Of a DNA stretch of 64,000 nucleotides, positions 24,584 through 33,228 are shown piece by piece. The notes under the pieces are model-generated. The model was not told the DNA's origin. It saw only the letters and a list, made by a program, of their open reading frames with translations, and did not search any database. The position numbers were made by a program, and so were the translations under genes. Positions within the stretch are counted from its first letter, which is position 1, and each line of letters begins with the position of its first letter. The DNA is from PALSA-505 sp036502085 (GTDB lineage: Bacteria; Actinomycetota; Actinomycetes; Streptosporangiales; Streptosporangiaceae), in the NCBI GenBank assembly GCA_036502085.1, contig DASXZD010000041.1, positions 1 through 64,000 of the forward strand, written 5' to 3'.

Positions 24584-26407
24584 TCAGGCGGGGCGGGACA
24601 GGGCCCGGGTCAGGGCGGGGGCGACGTCGGCGAGGCGGCGGACCGGCTGGGCGGTACCGCCGCCCAGCCGGGCAAGCACCGCTGCCGAACGCGCCGACTC
24701 GGCCGTAGGCAGCGGGCAGAGGACATGCAGCCGACCGGTTCCGGCCAGCGCCGTCGCGGGGTCATCGCCGGTAGTCCGCAGGCAGTCGGACAGCAGGATC
24801 GTAACCCGGTCGCCGTCGCCGGGGCGGGCCAGCTCCCGCGCGGCCGCGCGCAGGCCGCCGGCCAGGTCGGTCAGCCCGTGCCCGCGCAGCCCGATCAGCT
24901 CGCCGACCAGTTCCGCCGGGGCTCGGCCCGAGCCCTGCGCCCGCAGCAGGGCCGCGCCGCTGCCGAACGCGATCACCGCCGGATCGAGCCGCCCGTCCGC
25001 GGCCAGCACCACGGCGGCCGCGGCCACGGCCGCGATCGCGACGGCCAGGCCCGACATCGAGCCGCTGGTGTCGATCAGCAGGCAGAGCGAGCGGCGGCGC
25101 GCGCGCCAGGCCGTGGTGACCAGCTCGGTTCCGGCCGGCGGCCAGCGGCCGGGCAGCCGGTCCAGCGTGCGGTCCAGGTCGAGGTCGCCCTCCCCCGCGG
25201 TGCCGGGCGCGAGCCGCCGGACGCCGCGGGCGGGCCGGCCGGTCACGGCAAGCGCAGCGAGCTGCACGAAGATCCGCGCCGCCTGCCGCCGGGCCGCCGC
25301 GGCCAGCTGCCGGTCGGTGGCCAGCGCCATGTCCGCGAGCAGCGTCGCGGCGGCGTCCGGGTCGGCGCTGAGCAGGCCGGCCAGCGCGGCCGAGTCGAGG
25401 CCGCCGACCTCAGAAGATATTTTCCCGAACGAGGAGTGGCGGGCGCTCAGCTCGGCGCGGCTCAGGGTGCGCCGTGAGCCGCCATTTTGGCTGCGGTCAC
25501 GACGCAGCCGGGAGCGGGATGCGCCCCGCGCCGGGTGGCCCGCCACCGCCGGCGGCAGGCCATCACCTTTTCCCTGGCCGTCCTCAGCCGACGGCCCTGG
25601 GTCAGGCTCGGCGTCAGGCCCGGCCGGCCAGGCCTGGCCGAGCAGCTCGTCGATGACCGACTCGGGGCTGCGGTCGCAGCCATCCGCGATCCTGATCCGG
25701 CCCGATAGCGCGGCATAGGCGGCGTCCCGCGCGCTGCCGAGCGTCATGCGCTGCTCCCCGCGCAGCCCGGCCAGCCCGGCGAGCAGCAGCACGAGGTCGA
25801 TGGCGCCGCGCACCGAAGCGCCCATCCGTACGTCCGGGTGATCACGGGTAGACCGGGTGAGCGCGACCGCGAAATCCACCGCCGCGCCGCCGCGCCCGGT
25901 GGCCGCGGCGGTGATCCGCCGCTCGGCCGCCGCGTCCTGGTAGCCGAGCACGACCCGGCAGATCCGGTCGGCGATGGCCTGGCTGACCCGGGCCGTGCCG
26001 ATCGCGTCGAACGGGTTCATCGCGGCGATCAGCCGGAAGTCGGCGCCGGCCGCGACCATGCCGAGCCTGGGCACGGCGATCTCGCCCTCGGCCAGCACGG
26101 TGATCAGGACGTTCAGCGTTTCCTCGGGGATCCGGTTGAACTCCTCCAGGTAGAGCAGGGCGCCGTCGCGCATCGCCGCCAGCAGCGGGCCGTCGGTGAA
26201 GCTGGCCGGCCCGTAGCCCTGCGCCAGCACCTGCGCCGGGTCGTGCTGGCCGACCAGCCTGGCCGGGGTCAGCTCGGCGTTGCCCTCGACGAAGATGACC
26301 CGCCGGCCCGCGTCCCTGGCGATGGCGCGCAGCAGCGTGGACTTGCCGGTGCCCGGCGGGCCCTCGATCACCACGTGCCGCCCGGCCGCGAGCGCGACGG
26401 TCAGCAC
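24584..26407 (-). CDS. MoxR-type AAA+ ATPase fused to a VWA domain (CoxD-CoxE-like)
   Basis: At least 607 residues. The N-terminal half is a MoxR AAA+ ATPase: Walker A GPPGTGKST, Walker B GALLYLEEFNR and sensor IAAMNPFDAIG. A Pro/Gly/Arg-rich linker (about residues 255-315) follows. The C-terminal half is a von Willebrand A domain with the MIDAS motif LLIDTSGSMSG. MoxR and VWA proteins act together to insert metals or mature cofactors; here they are one polypeptide. The nearby molybdenum hydroxylase suggests a CoxD/CoxE-type maturation role; chelatase-like roles are possible. The GTG at 26407 is the first standard start, but the frame stays open and conserved-looking (PPEIVGLRREREV) back to about 26461, right after the upstream gene. 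The true start may be non-standard. Confidence 0.8.
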   Translation of the reverse strand: MLTVALAAGRHVVIEGPPGTGKSTLLRAIARDAGRRVIFVEGNAELTPARLVGQHDPAQVLAQGYGPASFTDGPLLAAMRDGALLYLEEFNRIPEETLNVLITVLAEGEIAVPRLGMVAAGADFRLIAAMNPFDAIGTARVSQAIADRICRVVLGYQDAAAERRITAAATGRGGAAVDFAVALTRSTRDHPDVRMGASVRGAIDLVLLLAGLAGLRGEQRMTLGSARDAAYAALSGRIRIADGCDRSPESVIDELLGQAWPAGPDAEPDPGPSAEDGQGKGDGLPPAVAGHPARGASRSRLRRDRSQNGGSRRTLSRAELSARHSSFGKISSEVGGLDSAALAGLLSADPDAAATLLADMALATDRQLAAAARRQAARIFVQLAALAVTGRPARGVRRLAPGTAGEGDLDLDRTLDRLPGRWPPAGTELVTTAWRARRRSLCLLIDTSGSMSGLAVAIAAVAAAAVVLAADGRLDPAVIAFGSGAALLRAQGSGRAPAELVGELIGLRGHGLTDLAGGLRAAARELARPGDGDRVTILLSDCLRTTGDDPATALAGTGRLHVLCPLPTAESARSAAVLARLGGGTAQPVRRLADVAPALTRALSRPA

Positions 26408-26462
26408 CTCGCGCTCGCGCCGCAGCCCGACGATCTCGGGCGGGGTGGCCTGCGACGTCAGG

Positions 26463-27578
26463 TCAGGCGCCGGAGTGCAGGATGACGCCGCGGATGTTCT
26501 TGCCCTCGATCAGGTCCTGGTAGCCCTGGTTGACCTGGTCCAGCGTGTAGGTGGTGGTGATCAGCTCGTCCAGCTTCAGGTCGCCGGCCTGGTACAGCTC
26601 GACCATCCGCGGGATGTCGTGGAACGGGTCGCCGGAGCCGAACAGGCTGCCCTGGATCCGCTTCTCGAACAGGGTCAGGATCCCGCCGGAGATCTCGATG
26701 GTGTTCTTCATCGGGTCGGCCAGCCCGGTCACCACGACCGTGCCGCCCTTCCTGATCGCGTTGAACGCGCTGGTGACGACGTCGGAGGTGACCACGCCGA
26801 CGGTGACGATGGCCTTGTCCGCGCCGACTCCGCGGGTCAGCTGGTAGACCAGCTCGTGGGCCTGCTCGGCGGTCTCGCAGCTGTGCGTGGCGCCGAACTG
26901 CTCGGCCGCCTCCCGCTTGTTGGCCAGCGGGTCGATCGCGACCACGTTGCGCGCGCCGGCCAGCGCCGCGCCCTGCACGGCGTTGATGCCGATGCCGCCG
27001 ATGCCGTAGATGGCGATGGTGTCGCCGGGCTCGGTCGCGGCCGCGTGCACCGCGGAGCCGAAGCCGGTGGGCACGCCGCAGCCGATCAGGACGACCTTGT
27101 CCAGCGGCAGGTCGTCGTCCACCTTGACGGCCGAGTTCTCCGAGATCACGGCGCGCTCGGAGAACGTGCCGAGCATGCACATGCCGCCGATGTCCTCGCC
27201 GTTCTCATGGAACCGGTAGGTGCCGTCGGGCAGCATGCCGTCCAGGATCGTGGCGCCCATATCGCACAGGTTCGACTTGCCGGTGGAACACCAGCGGCAG
27301 TGCCCGCAGACCGGCAGGAACGAGCAGATGACATGGTCGCCGGGCTTCAGCCGGGTGACGCCGGGCCCGACTTCCTCGATGATCCCGGCGCCCTCGTGGC
27401 CGCCGACGATCGGGAAGCGCGGAACGATATCACCGTGCCGCAGGTGCTCGTCGGAGTGGCACAGGCCCGCGGCCACGAAGCGGATCAGGACCTCGCCCGC
27501 CTTCGGCCCGTCCAGGTCAATCTCGACGACATCGAAATCCTGACCGACTCCGCGTAGTACAGCGGCCCTGGTCTTCAT
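26463..27578 (-). CDS. NDMA-dependent alcohol dehydrogenase (zinc-type MDR family)
   Basis: 371 residues. The catalytic zinc site is GLCHSDEHLRHGD with GGHEGAG; the structural zinc site is CGHCRWCSTGKSNLCD. The Rossmann motif is YGIGGIGINAVQGA. The pattern around YRFHENGEDIGGMCMLGTFS matches NDMA-dependent (nicotinoprotein) alcohol dehydrogenases. These keep NADH bound and pass electrons to a redox carrier, in many actinomycetes thought to be mycofactocin. The gene lies directly upstream of the MoxR-VWA gene with essentially no gap, so they are probably cotranscribed. The alcohol substrate is unknown. Confidence 0.9.
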   Translation of the reverse strand: MKTRAAVLRGVGQDFDVVEIDLDGPKAGEVLIRFVAAGLCHSDEHLRHGDIVPRFPIVGGHEGAGIIEEVGPGVTRLKPGDHVICSFLPVCGHCRWCSTGKSNLCDMGATILDGMLPDGTYRFHENGEDIGGMCMLGTFSERAVISENSAVKVDDDLPLDKVVLIGCGVPTGFGSAVHAAATEPGDTIAIYGIGGIGINAVQGAALAGARNVVAIDPLANKREAAEQFGATHSCETAEQAHELVYQLTRGVGADKAIVTVGVVTSDVVTSAFNAIRKGGTVVVTGLADPMKNTIEISGGILTLFEKRIQGSLFGSGDPFHDIPRMVELYQAGDLKLDELITTTYTLDQVNQGYQDLIEGKNIRGVILHSGA

Positions 27579-27718
27579 CTGCGCTCCTGATCATCGCCCA
27601 GCACGGCCCGATTGACGCTATCAGCCTAAGATCGCGGCGATCATCAGGCCAGTCCCGATCGTCAGAGGACCCATTCGTCGTTGCGGATGATTTCTGTGGT
27701 AGGGCACAGCTCGCGAAC

Positions 27719-28537
27719 CTAAACGCGAGCGGCGGCTTCGGCCAGCGCGCGGCCGGTCAGGACGCGGGCGAGGTGCTCGCGGTAGTCGCGGCTGGCGTTG
27801 ATGTCGGCGGCCGCCCTGGTGCCGTCGGCGGCCAGCGCGGCGGCCTCGGCCGGCGCCGCGCCGCCGGCCAGCGCCCGCTCGACCGCGGCCGCGCGCAGCG
27901 GCTTCTCCCCCATGTTGACCAGCGCCACCGACCGGCCCTGCACGGCCACGCCGACGATGGCCCAGTCGAGCCCTCGCTTGCGGAACTTCTGGAACGACCA
28001 GCCGGCCGCGGCGGGCTTGGGCACCCGGATCTCGGTGAGCAGCTCGTCGGGCTGCAGCGCGGTCTCGAACAGGCCGCCGAAGAAGTCCGCCGCCGCGATC
28101 TGCCTGACGCCGGCCGGGCCCCGGGCGACCAGCGTCGCGTCCAGCGCGAGCACCACGGCCGGCAGGTCGGAGGCGGGATCGGCGTGCACCAGCGAGCCGC
28201 CGATCGTGCCGCGGTGCCGGATCTGCGGGTCGCCGACCTGGCCGGCCGCGCAGGCCAGCAGCGGCAGCTCGCGGCCGAGCAGGCCGGAGTGCTCCAGGTC
28301 GTGGTGCCGGGTCAGCGCGCCGATCGCGATCTGGCCCTCGTCGTCCCTGATGTAGCGGAGCTCGGCCAGCCTGCCGATGTCTATGACGACCTCGGGCAGC
28401 GCGAGGCGGAGCTTCATCAGCGGCAGCAGCGAGTGCCCGCCGGCCAGCAGCTTGGCTTCCTCGCCGTACTCGGCAACCAGGCCGAGCGCCTCGCCGGCCG
28501 AGGCCGCCCGCCGGTAGCTGAACGGAGCCGGGATCAT
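27719..28537 (-). CDS. molybdenum hydroxylase FAD subunit (CoxM-like)
   Basis: 272 residues. FAD-binding motifs of the xanthine-dehydrogenase FAD domain are KLLAGGHSLLPLMKLRLALP and IRHRGTIGGSLVHADPASDL. The protein carries electrons from the FeS subunit to an acceptor. It is the last gene of a large-small-medium order on the minus strand, joined to the FeS gene by a 4-nt overlap. 140 nt without a gene separate it from the alcohol dehydrogenase gene. Confidence 0.88.
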   Translation of the reverse strand: MIPAPFSYRRAASAGEALGLVAEYGEEAKLLAGGHSLLPLMKLRLALPEVVIDIGRLAELRYIRDDEGQIAIGALTRHHDLEHSGLLGRELPLLACAAGQVGDPQIRHRGTIGGSLVHADPASDLPAVVLALDATLVARGPAGVRQIAAADFFGGLFETALQPDELLTEIRVPKPAAAGWSFQKFRKRGLDWAIVGVAVQGRSVALVNMGEKPLRAAAVERALAGGAAPAEAAALAADGTRAAADINASRDYREHLARVLTGRALAEAAARV

Positions 28538-29001
28538 TCGGTCATCCCCTCAGCAGCCGCCAGCGCCGCCCTGACGATGTTGTGATAGCCGGTGCACCGG
28601 CACAGGTTGCCCTCCAGGCCCTCCCGGACCTGGGCCTCGGTCGGCCGCGGGTTCTCGGCCAGCAGCGACACGATGGCCAGCACCATGCCCGGCGTGCAGA
28701 AGCCGCACTGCAGCGCGTGCTGCTCGTGGAACGCCTGCTGCACCGGGTGCATCGTGCCGTCCGCGGCGGCCAGCCCTTCCACCGTGGTGATCTGGCACCC
28801 GTCGGCCTGGGCCGCCAGCAGCGTGCACGACTTGACCGACTCGCCGTCGAGCAGGACCGTGCACGCGCCGCACGAGCTGGTGTCGCAGCCGACGTTGGTG
28901 GCCCGGCAGCCGGCCGCGTCGCGCAGGTAGTGCACGAGCAGCATCCGGTCCTCCACGTCGGCGGCGGCCAGCGCCCCGTTGACCGTCATCTCGACCTTCA
29001 C
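28534..29001 (-). CDS. molybdenum hydroxylase [2Fe-2S] subunit (CoxS-like)
   Basis: 155 residues from a GTG at 29001, which overlaps the large-subunit stop as GTGA. Two [2Fe-2S] clusters are evident: the plant-ferredoxin type with Cys39, Cys44, Cys47 (GCDTSSCGACTV) and Cys59, and the helical type with Cys99, Cys102 (QCGFCTPG), Cys134 and Cys136 (NLCRCTGYHN). It relays electrons between the molybdenum and FAD subunits. An ATG five codons inside is a weaker alternative start because it would lose the overlap. Confidence 0.92.
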   Translation of the reverse strand: MKVEMTVNGALAAADVEDRMLLVHYLRDAAGCRATNVGCDTSSCGACTVLLDGESVKSCTLLAAQADGCQITTVEGLAAADGTMHPVQQAFHEQHALQCGFCTPGMVLAIVSLLAENPRPTEAQVREGLEGNLCRCTGYHNIVRAALAAAEGMTE

Positions 29002-31304
29002 CGGCTCGCTCCCGTCGCCGCGCCAGATTGCGCCTCGCTGATCGCGGCCCAGACCCGCTGCGGGGTGAGCGGCATATCGATATGGCTGATGCCCAGGTGC
29101 GCGACCGCGTCGATCACCGCGTTCAGCACCGCGGGGGTGGCCCCGATCGTCCCGGCCTCGCCGATGCCCTTGGCGCCGAGCGGGTTGACGGTCGTCGGCG
29201 TCTGGCTGACGACCAGCTCGAAGCTCGGCAGCTCGGTAGCGGTGATCGCGGCGTAGTCGGCCAGCGTGCTGGTCAGCGGGTTGCCGTCGGCATCGTAGAC
29301 CACCTCTTCGAGCAGCGCCTGCGCGACGCCCTGGGCGATGCCGCCGTGCCGCTGACCGTCGGCGATCAGCGGGTTGAGCACCAGGCCGGCGTCGTCGGCG
29401 GTCACGTGCCGCAGCAGCCGCACCAGGCCGGTCTCGGTGTCCACCTCGACGACCGACAGGTGCGCGCCGAACGGGAACGTCGGCTGGCTCGGCACGAACA
29501 GCACGTCGGCGGCCAGCCCCTCGTCCCCGGCGTGGCCGGCCACCTTGCCCCACTCGATCTCGATCCCGGCCTCGCCACGCACCCGCCACAGGCCGCGCCG
29601 CGCGTCGAGCTCCATCTCGGCCGGGCTCGCCCCGGCCAGCTCGGCGGCCAGGCTGCGGCCGCGCTCGCGCACCTCGGTGGCCGCCTTCTGCACCGCGGCC
29701 CCGCCGAGCTGCAGCGACCTGGAGCCGTAGGTGCCGGTGCCGCGCGGGATCAGGTCGGTGTCGCCGGACACGACCGTGACATCGGCCATCGGGATGCCCA
29801 GCTCCTCGGTGACCAGCATGGCCCAGGAGGTGACGTGCCCCTGGCCCTGCGGCGAACTGCCGGTCAGCACGGTCGCCGAGCCGTCCTCGTGCACCTCGAC
29901 CTTGCCGGTCTCGCCGGATCTGTAGTCGCCCGCGGTGAGCTCCACGTACGAGGCCAGGCCGATGCCGAGCTGCACCGGGCCGCCGCGCTCGCGCCGCCGG
30001 GCCTGCTCGGCCCGCAGTCCCTCGTAGTCCGCCGCGGCCAGCACCTTGTCCAGCGCCGCGGCGTAGTCGCCCGAGTCGTACTTGGCCCCGGTGGGCGAGG
30101 TGTAAGGGAAGCTGGCGGGCGGCACGACGTTCTTCCGCCGCACCTGCGCCGGGTCCATGCCGATCCCGGCGGCGAACAGGTCGACCGCGCGCTCGATCGC
30201 CGTGGTGGCCTCCGGCCGTCCCGCGCCGCGGTAGGCGTCGATCGGCGTGGCGTTGGTCACCGCGGCCCGGTAGCCGCACTCGACCCGCGGTATCTCGTAA
30301 GCGCCGCTGGCCATCAGCCGGGTCAGGTAGGCCAGGTAGGCGCCCCGCGGGTAGGCGCCGCAGTCCTGGATGACGTCCAGCCGGTAGGCGAGGATCTTGC
30401 CGTCCCTGGTGCCGCCGATCCTGACGACCTGCCGCTGGCCGCGCCCGTGCGTCATCCCGACCAGGTTCTCGCTGCGCGTCTCGCTCCAGCACACCGGCCG
30501 GCCGGTCTGGATCGCGGCCCAGGCGACCGCGATCGTGTCGCGGTCGGTGCCGATCTTGGCGCCGAATCCGCCGCCCACGTCCGGGGTGATCACCCGGATC
30601 GCGGCCTCGTCCAGGCCCAGCCGCTCGGCGAGCATGCCGCGGGTGATCTGGGCGTTCTGCGTGCTCGCCCACACGGTCAGCCGGTCGTCGGCCCAGCGGG
30701 CAGCCGCGCCCCGGACCTCCAGCGGCACCGGCGCCACCCGCTGGTTCACCAGCGCGGTCCCGACCACCACGTCGCAGCCCTCGAACAGCGCGTCGCCGGC
30801 GCCGGGATCGTCCCCGCCGGAGTCGGCCAGGTTGGACCCGGTCGCGGGGAACAGCAGCGTCTCGTCGGCCAGCGCGTCGGCCGGGTCGGTCACCGCGGGC
30901 AGCGGCTCGTAGTCCACCGCGACCAGCTCGGCCGCGTCCTCGCCCTGGTAGCGGCCGTCGGTGATCACCAGAGCCACCGGCTCGCCGACGTACCGCACCC
31001 GGCCGGCGTTCAGCAGCGGCTCGGCCATCGGCCCGTCTTGCGCGGGCAGGTCGTCCATGTCGCGGCCGGTCAGCACCGCGACGACGCCAGGCTCGGCGAG
31101 CGCGGCGGCGGTATCGATGCCGCTGATGATCCCGTGCGCGACCGGGCTGCGCACGAAGGTGACCCGCGCCGCGCCCGCCAGCTCGGCGACCTGCAGGTCA
31201 TCGACGTAGGTGCCGCCCTCGGTCAGCAGCCGCCGGTCCTCCATCCGGGGCAGCCGGCGGCCCACGATGCCCGCCCGCTCGCCCGCCGGGCCATTGGTAT
31301 CCAT
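28998..31304 (-). CDS. molybdenum hydroxylase large subunit (xanthine dehydrogenase/CoxL family)
   Basis: 768 residues from the ATG at 31304. Signatures: VGRRLPRMEDRRLLTEGGTY at the N-terminus, DVGGGFGAKIGTD for molybdopterin binding, PIDAYRGAGRPEATTAIERA at the active-site loop, and KGIGEAGTIGATPAVLNA with the catalytic Glu. The loop reads AYRGAGR, the form II type, not the Cys-containing AYRCSFR loop of true aerobic CO dehydrogenase. It is therefore more likely an aldehyde or N-heterocycle hydroxylase. It heads the large-FeS-FAD operon and is divergent from the DapA-like gene, with 14 nt between the two starts. Confidence 0.88.
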   Translation of the reverse strand: MDTNGPAGERAGIVGRRLPRMEDRRLLTEGGTYVDDLQVAELAGAARVTFVRSPVAHGIISGIDTAAALAEPGVVAVLTGRDMDDLPAQDGPMAEPLLNAGRVRYVGEPVALVITDGRYQGEDAAELVAVDYEPLPAVTDPADALADETLLFPATGSNLADSGGDDPGAGDALFEGCDVVVGTALVNQRVAPVPLEVRGAAARWADDRLTVWASTQNAQITRGMLAERLGLDEAAIRVITPDVGGGFGAKIGTDRDTIAVAWAAIQTGRPVCWSETRSENLVGMTHGRGQRQVVRIGGTRDGKILAYRLDVIQDCGAYPRGAYLAYLTRLMASGAYEIPRVECGYRAAVTNATPIDAYRGAGRPEATTAIERAVDLFAAGIGMDPAQVRRKNVVPPASFPYTSPTGAKYDSGDYAAALDKVLAAADYEGLRAEQARRRERGGPVQLGIGLASYVELTAGDYRSGETGKVEVHEDGSATVLTGSSPQGQGHVTSWAMLVTEELGIPMADVTVVSGDTDLIPRGTGTYGSRSLQLGGAAVQKAATEVRERGRSLAAELAGASPAEMELDARRGLWRVRGEAGIEIEWGKVAGHAGDEGLAADVLFVPSQPTFPFGAHLSVVEVDTETGLVRLLRHVTADDAGLVLNPLIADGQRHGGIAQGVAQALLEEVVYDADGNPLTSTLADYAAITATELPSFELVVSQTPTTVNPLGAKGIGEAGTIGATPAVLNAVIDAVAHLGISHIDMPLTPQRVWAAISEAQSGAATGASR

Positions 31305-31318
31305 GCGACCATGCTCCC

Positions 31319-32218
31319 ATGAGCGTAAGCGCAACTCACGAAACGGCACATTTCCCCGGCGTCTACGCAGCGACCACCACGCCGTTCCGCGACGACGGCT
31401 CGGTCGATTCCGGCGAGTTCGCCAAGCACTGCGGCTGGCTCGTGGACGAAGGTGTCACGGGCCTGGTTCCCAACGGCTCGCTCGGGGAGTACGAAGGTCT
31501 TTCGGATTCCGAACGAGCAGAGCTAGTCGTGACCGCCATCGACGCGGCGGCCGGGCGGGTGCCGGTCATCCCCGGCGTGTCGGGCAAGTCGGCCCGCGAG
31601 GCGTGCCGCTGGGCGGAACAGGCAGCCCAGGCCGGGGCGGGCGCCGTGATGGCGCTGCCGCCGACCGCGCACAAGCCGACCGACGACGAGGTGGTGGCGC
31701 ACTTCGCCGAGATCGCCAGGGTCGGGCTGCCGATTATCGCCTACAACAACCCGTTCTCGACCCGGGTCGACCTGGTGCCCTCGCTGCTGGCCAGGCTGGC
31801 CGAGATCGAGCAGGTGCAGGCGGTCAAGGAGTTCTCCCAGGACGCCAGGCGGGTGGCCCAGATCCGCGAGCAGGCGCCGCGCCTGGAGGTCATCTGCGGC
31901 TGCGACGATGTGTTCGTCGAGTCGATGCTGCTCGGCGCGACCGGCTGGATCGCCGGGCTGGTCAACGCGTTCCCCGCGGCGCTGGTGCGGCTGTACGAGC
32001 TGTGCGCGGGCGGCGAGTACGTGACCGCCGCGGGTCAGTACCGCGCGATGCTGCCCGCGCTGCGCTGGGACGCCGACCCGCGGTTCGTGCAGGCCATCAA
32101 GCTGGCTCAGGAGGAGGCCGGCCGGTACGGCGGCCCGGTCCGGCTGCCCCGGCTGCCGCTCCCGCCGGCCGAAGCCGCCGCGGCCAGGGCCGACGCCCGT
32201 GCCGCCCTCGCCGCCTGA
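31319..32218 (+). CDS. DapA-family lyase, probable 1-pyrroline-4-hydroxy-2-carboxylate deaminase
   Basis: 299 residues with the dihydrodipicolinate-synthase/NAL barrel. The Schiff-base Lys170 is in VQAVKEFSQD, and the catalytic Tyr142 is in IIAYNNPFST. GSLGEYEGLSDSER replaces the GTTGE motif. It overlaps the proline-racemase-family gene by 1 nt. With the dehydrogenase subunits downstream, this context fits the hydroxyproline pathway, where a DapA-like deaminase turns 1-pyrroline-4-hydroxy-2-carboxylate into 2-oxoglutarate semialdehyde. The substrate is inferred from context. Other 2-oxo-acid aldolase activities are possible. Confidence 0.85.
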   Translation: MSVSATHETAHFPGVYAATTTPFRDDGSVDSGEFAKHCGWLVDEGVTGLVPNGSLGEYEGLSDSERAELVVTAIDAAAGRVPVIPGVSGKSAREACRWAEQAAQAGAGAVMALPPTAHKPTDDEVVAHFAEIARVGLPIIAYNNPFSTRVDLVPSLLARLAEIEQVQAVKEFSQDARRVAQIREQAPRLEVICGCDDVFVESMLLGATGWIAGLVNAFPAALVRLYELCAGGEYVTAAGQYRAMLPALRWDADPRFVQAIKLAQEEAGRYGGPVRLPRLPLPPAEAAAARADARAALAA

Positions 32219-33225
32219 TGCGGGCCGGGAAGGTCTTCACCGCCGTCGATAGCCACACCGAGGGCATGCCGACCCGGGTGATCACGTCGGGCATCGGCGT
32301 GCTGCCCGGCGCCACCATGTTCGAGCGGATGCGCCACCTGGTCACCGAGCGCGACGACCTGCGGACCCTGCTGATGTGCGAGCCGCGCGGGCACGCGGCC
32401 ATGTCCGGGGCGATCCTGCAGCCGCCGACCAGGCCCGACGCCGACGCCGGCGTGGTGTTCATCGAGGTGTCCGGCTGCCTGCCGATGTGCGGGCACGGCA
32501 CCATCGGGACCGCCACCGTGCTGGTCGAGACCGGCATGGTCACGGTCACCGAGCCGGTCACGGTGATCCGGCTGGACACCCCGGCCGGGCTGGTCGAGGC
32601 GACCGTCGAGGTGACCGGCGGCCGCGCCCGGTCGGTGACGATCCGCAACGTGCCGTCCTACCTGCACCTGCGGGACATCACGTTGCAAGTGGCCGGCCTG
32701 GGAGCTGTGGAGGTCGACCTTGCGTTCGGAGGAAATTTTTACGCTATTTTGCCGGCCGCCTCGGTCGGCCTGGATGTCCGCCCCGAGCTGTACCAGCAGA
32801 TCGTGAGCACCGGTCTGGCGGTGATGGCGGCGGTCAACGAGCAGCTTGACTTCGCGCACCCGCTGAACCCGGAGATCAGCGTGTGCCGGCACGTCATACT
32901 CGCCGCGCCGCGGGACGAGGCGGGGCCGGCCCGCGCGGCGGTCGCCATCCATCCCGGCTGGGTAGACCGCTCGCCGTGCGGGACCGGCACGTCGGCCCGG
33001 ATGGCCCAGCTCGCCGCGCGCGGGCAGCTGGGCCTGCACGAGGACTTCGAGCACGGCTCGCTGCTCGGCACTACGTTCACCGGCCGGCTGGTCGAGGCGA
33101 CCACGGTGGGCGGCTTCCCGGCCGTGGTGCCCACCGTGCGCGGCCGGGCCTGGGTCACCGGGATGGCGCAGTACCTGCTGGATCCCGATGACCCGTTCCC
33201 GGCCGGCTTCCTGCTCGGCCGCTGA
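32218..33225 (+). CDS. proline racemase family, probable 4-hydroxyproline 2-epimerase
   Basis: 335 residues. Both catalytic Cys residues are present: Cys91 in LPMCGHGTIGTA and Cys254 in RSPCGTGTSARM, together with FTAVDSHTEGMPTRV at the N-terminus. Two Cys indicate epimerase or racemase activity; the dehydratase members have a Thr instead. The start ATG overlaps the preceding stop (TGATG). Alongside a DapA-like deaminase and an FAD/FeS amino-acid dehydrogenase, trans-4-hydroxy-L-proline epimerisation is the best reading. A short AT-rich patch (32725-32755) interrupts otherwise very GC-rich coding. Confidence 0.88.
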   Translation: MRAGKVFTAVDSHTEGMPTRVITSGIGVLPGATMFERMRHLVTERDDLRTLLMCEPRGHAAMSGAILQPPTRPDADAGVVFIEVSGCLPMCGHGTIGTATVLVETGMVTVTEPVTVIRLDTPAGLVEATVEVTGGRARSVTIRNVPSYLHLRDITLQVAGLGAVEVDLAFGGNFYAILPAASVGLDVRPELYQQIVSTGLAVMAAVNEQLDFAHPLNPEISVCRHVILAAPRDEAGPARAAVAIHPGWVDRSPCGTGTSARMAQLAARGQLGLHEDFEHGSLLGTTFTGRLVEATTVGGFPAVVPTVRGRAWVTGMAQYLLDPDDPFPAGFLLGR

Positions 33226-33228
33226 CCG

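Noticed and set aside
27586..27648. 13-nt inverted repeat (CCTGATCATCGCC / GGCGATCATCAGG) with one mismatch upstream of the alcohol dehydrogenase gene
   Set aside because: Arms are about 37 nt apart and the motif is not repeated elsewhere in the region; too weak to call an operator.
28998..31304. Annotation as aerobic CO dehydrogenase
   Set aside because: The active-site loop lacks the Cys-containing AYRCSFR motif; only the general molybdenum hydroxylase family is supported.
29028..31322. 764-codon plus-strand open frame opposite the molybdenum hydroxylase large subunit, and similar long antisense frames (for example 20301-21698, 35638-38652, 41704-43662, 55686-57701)
   Set aside because: Their translations are Arg/Gly/Pro/His-rich without domains, and the opposite strand carries clear conserved families. 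They are by-products of high GC.
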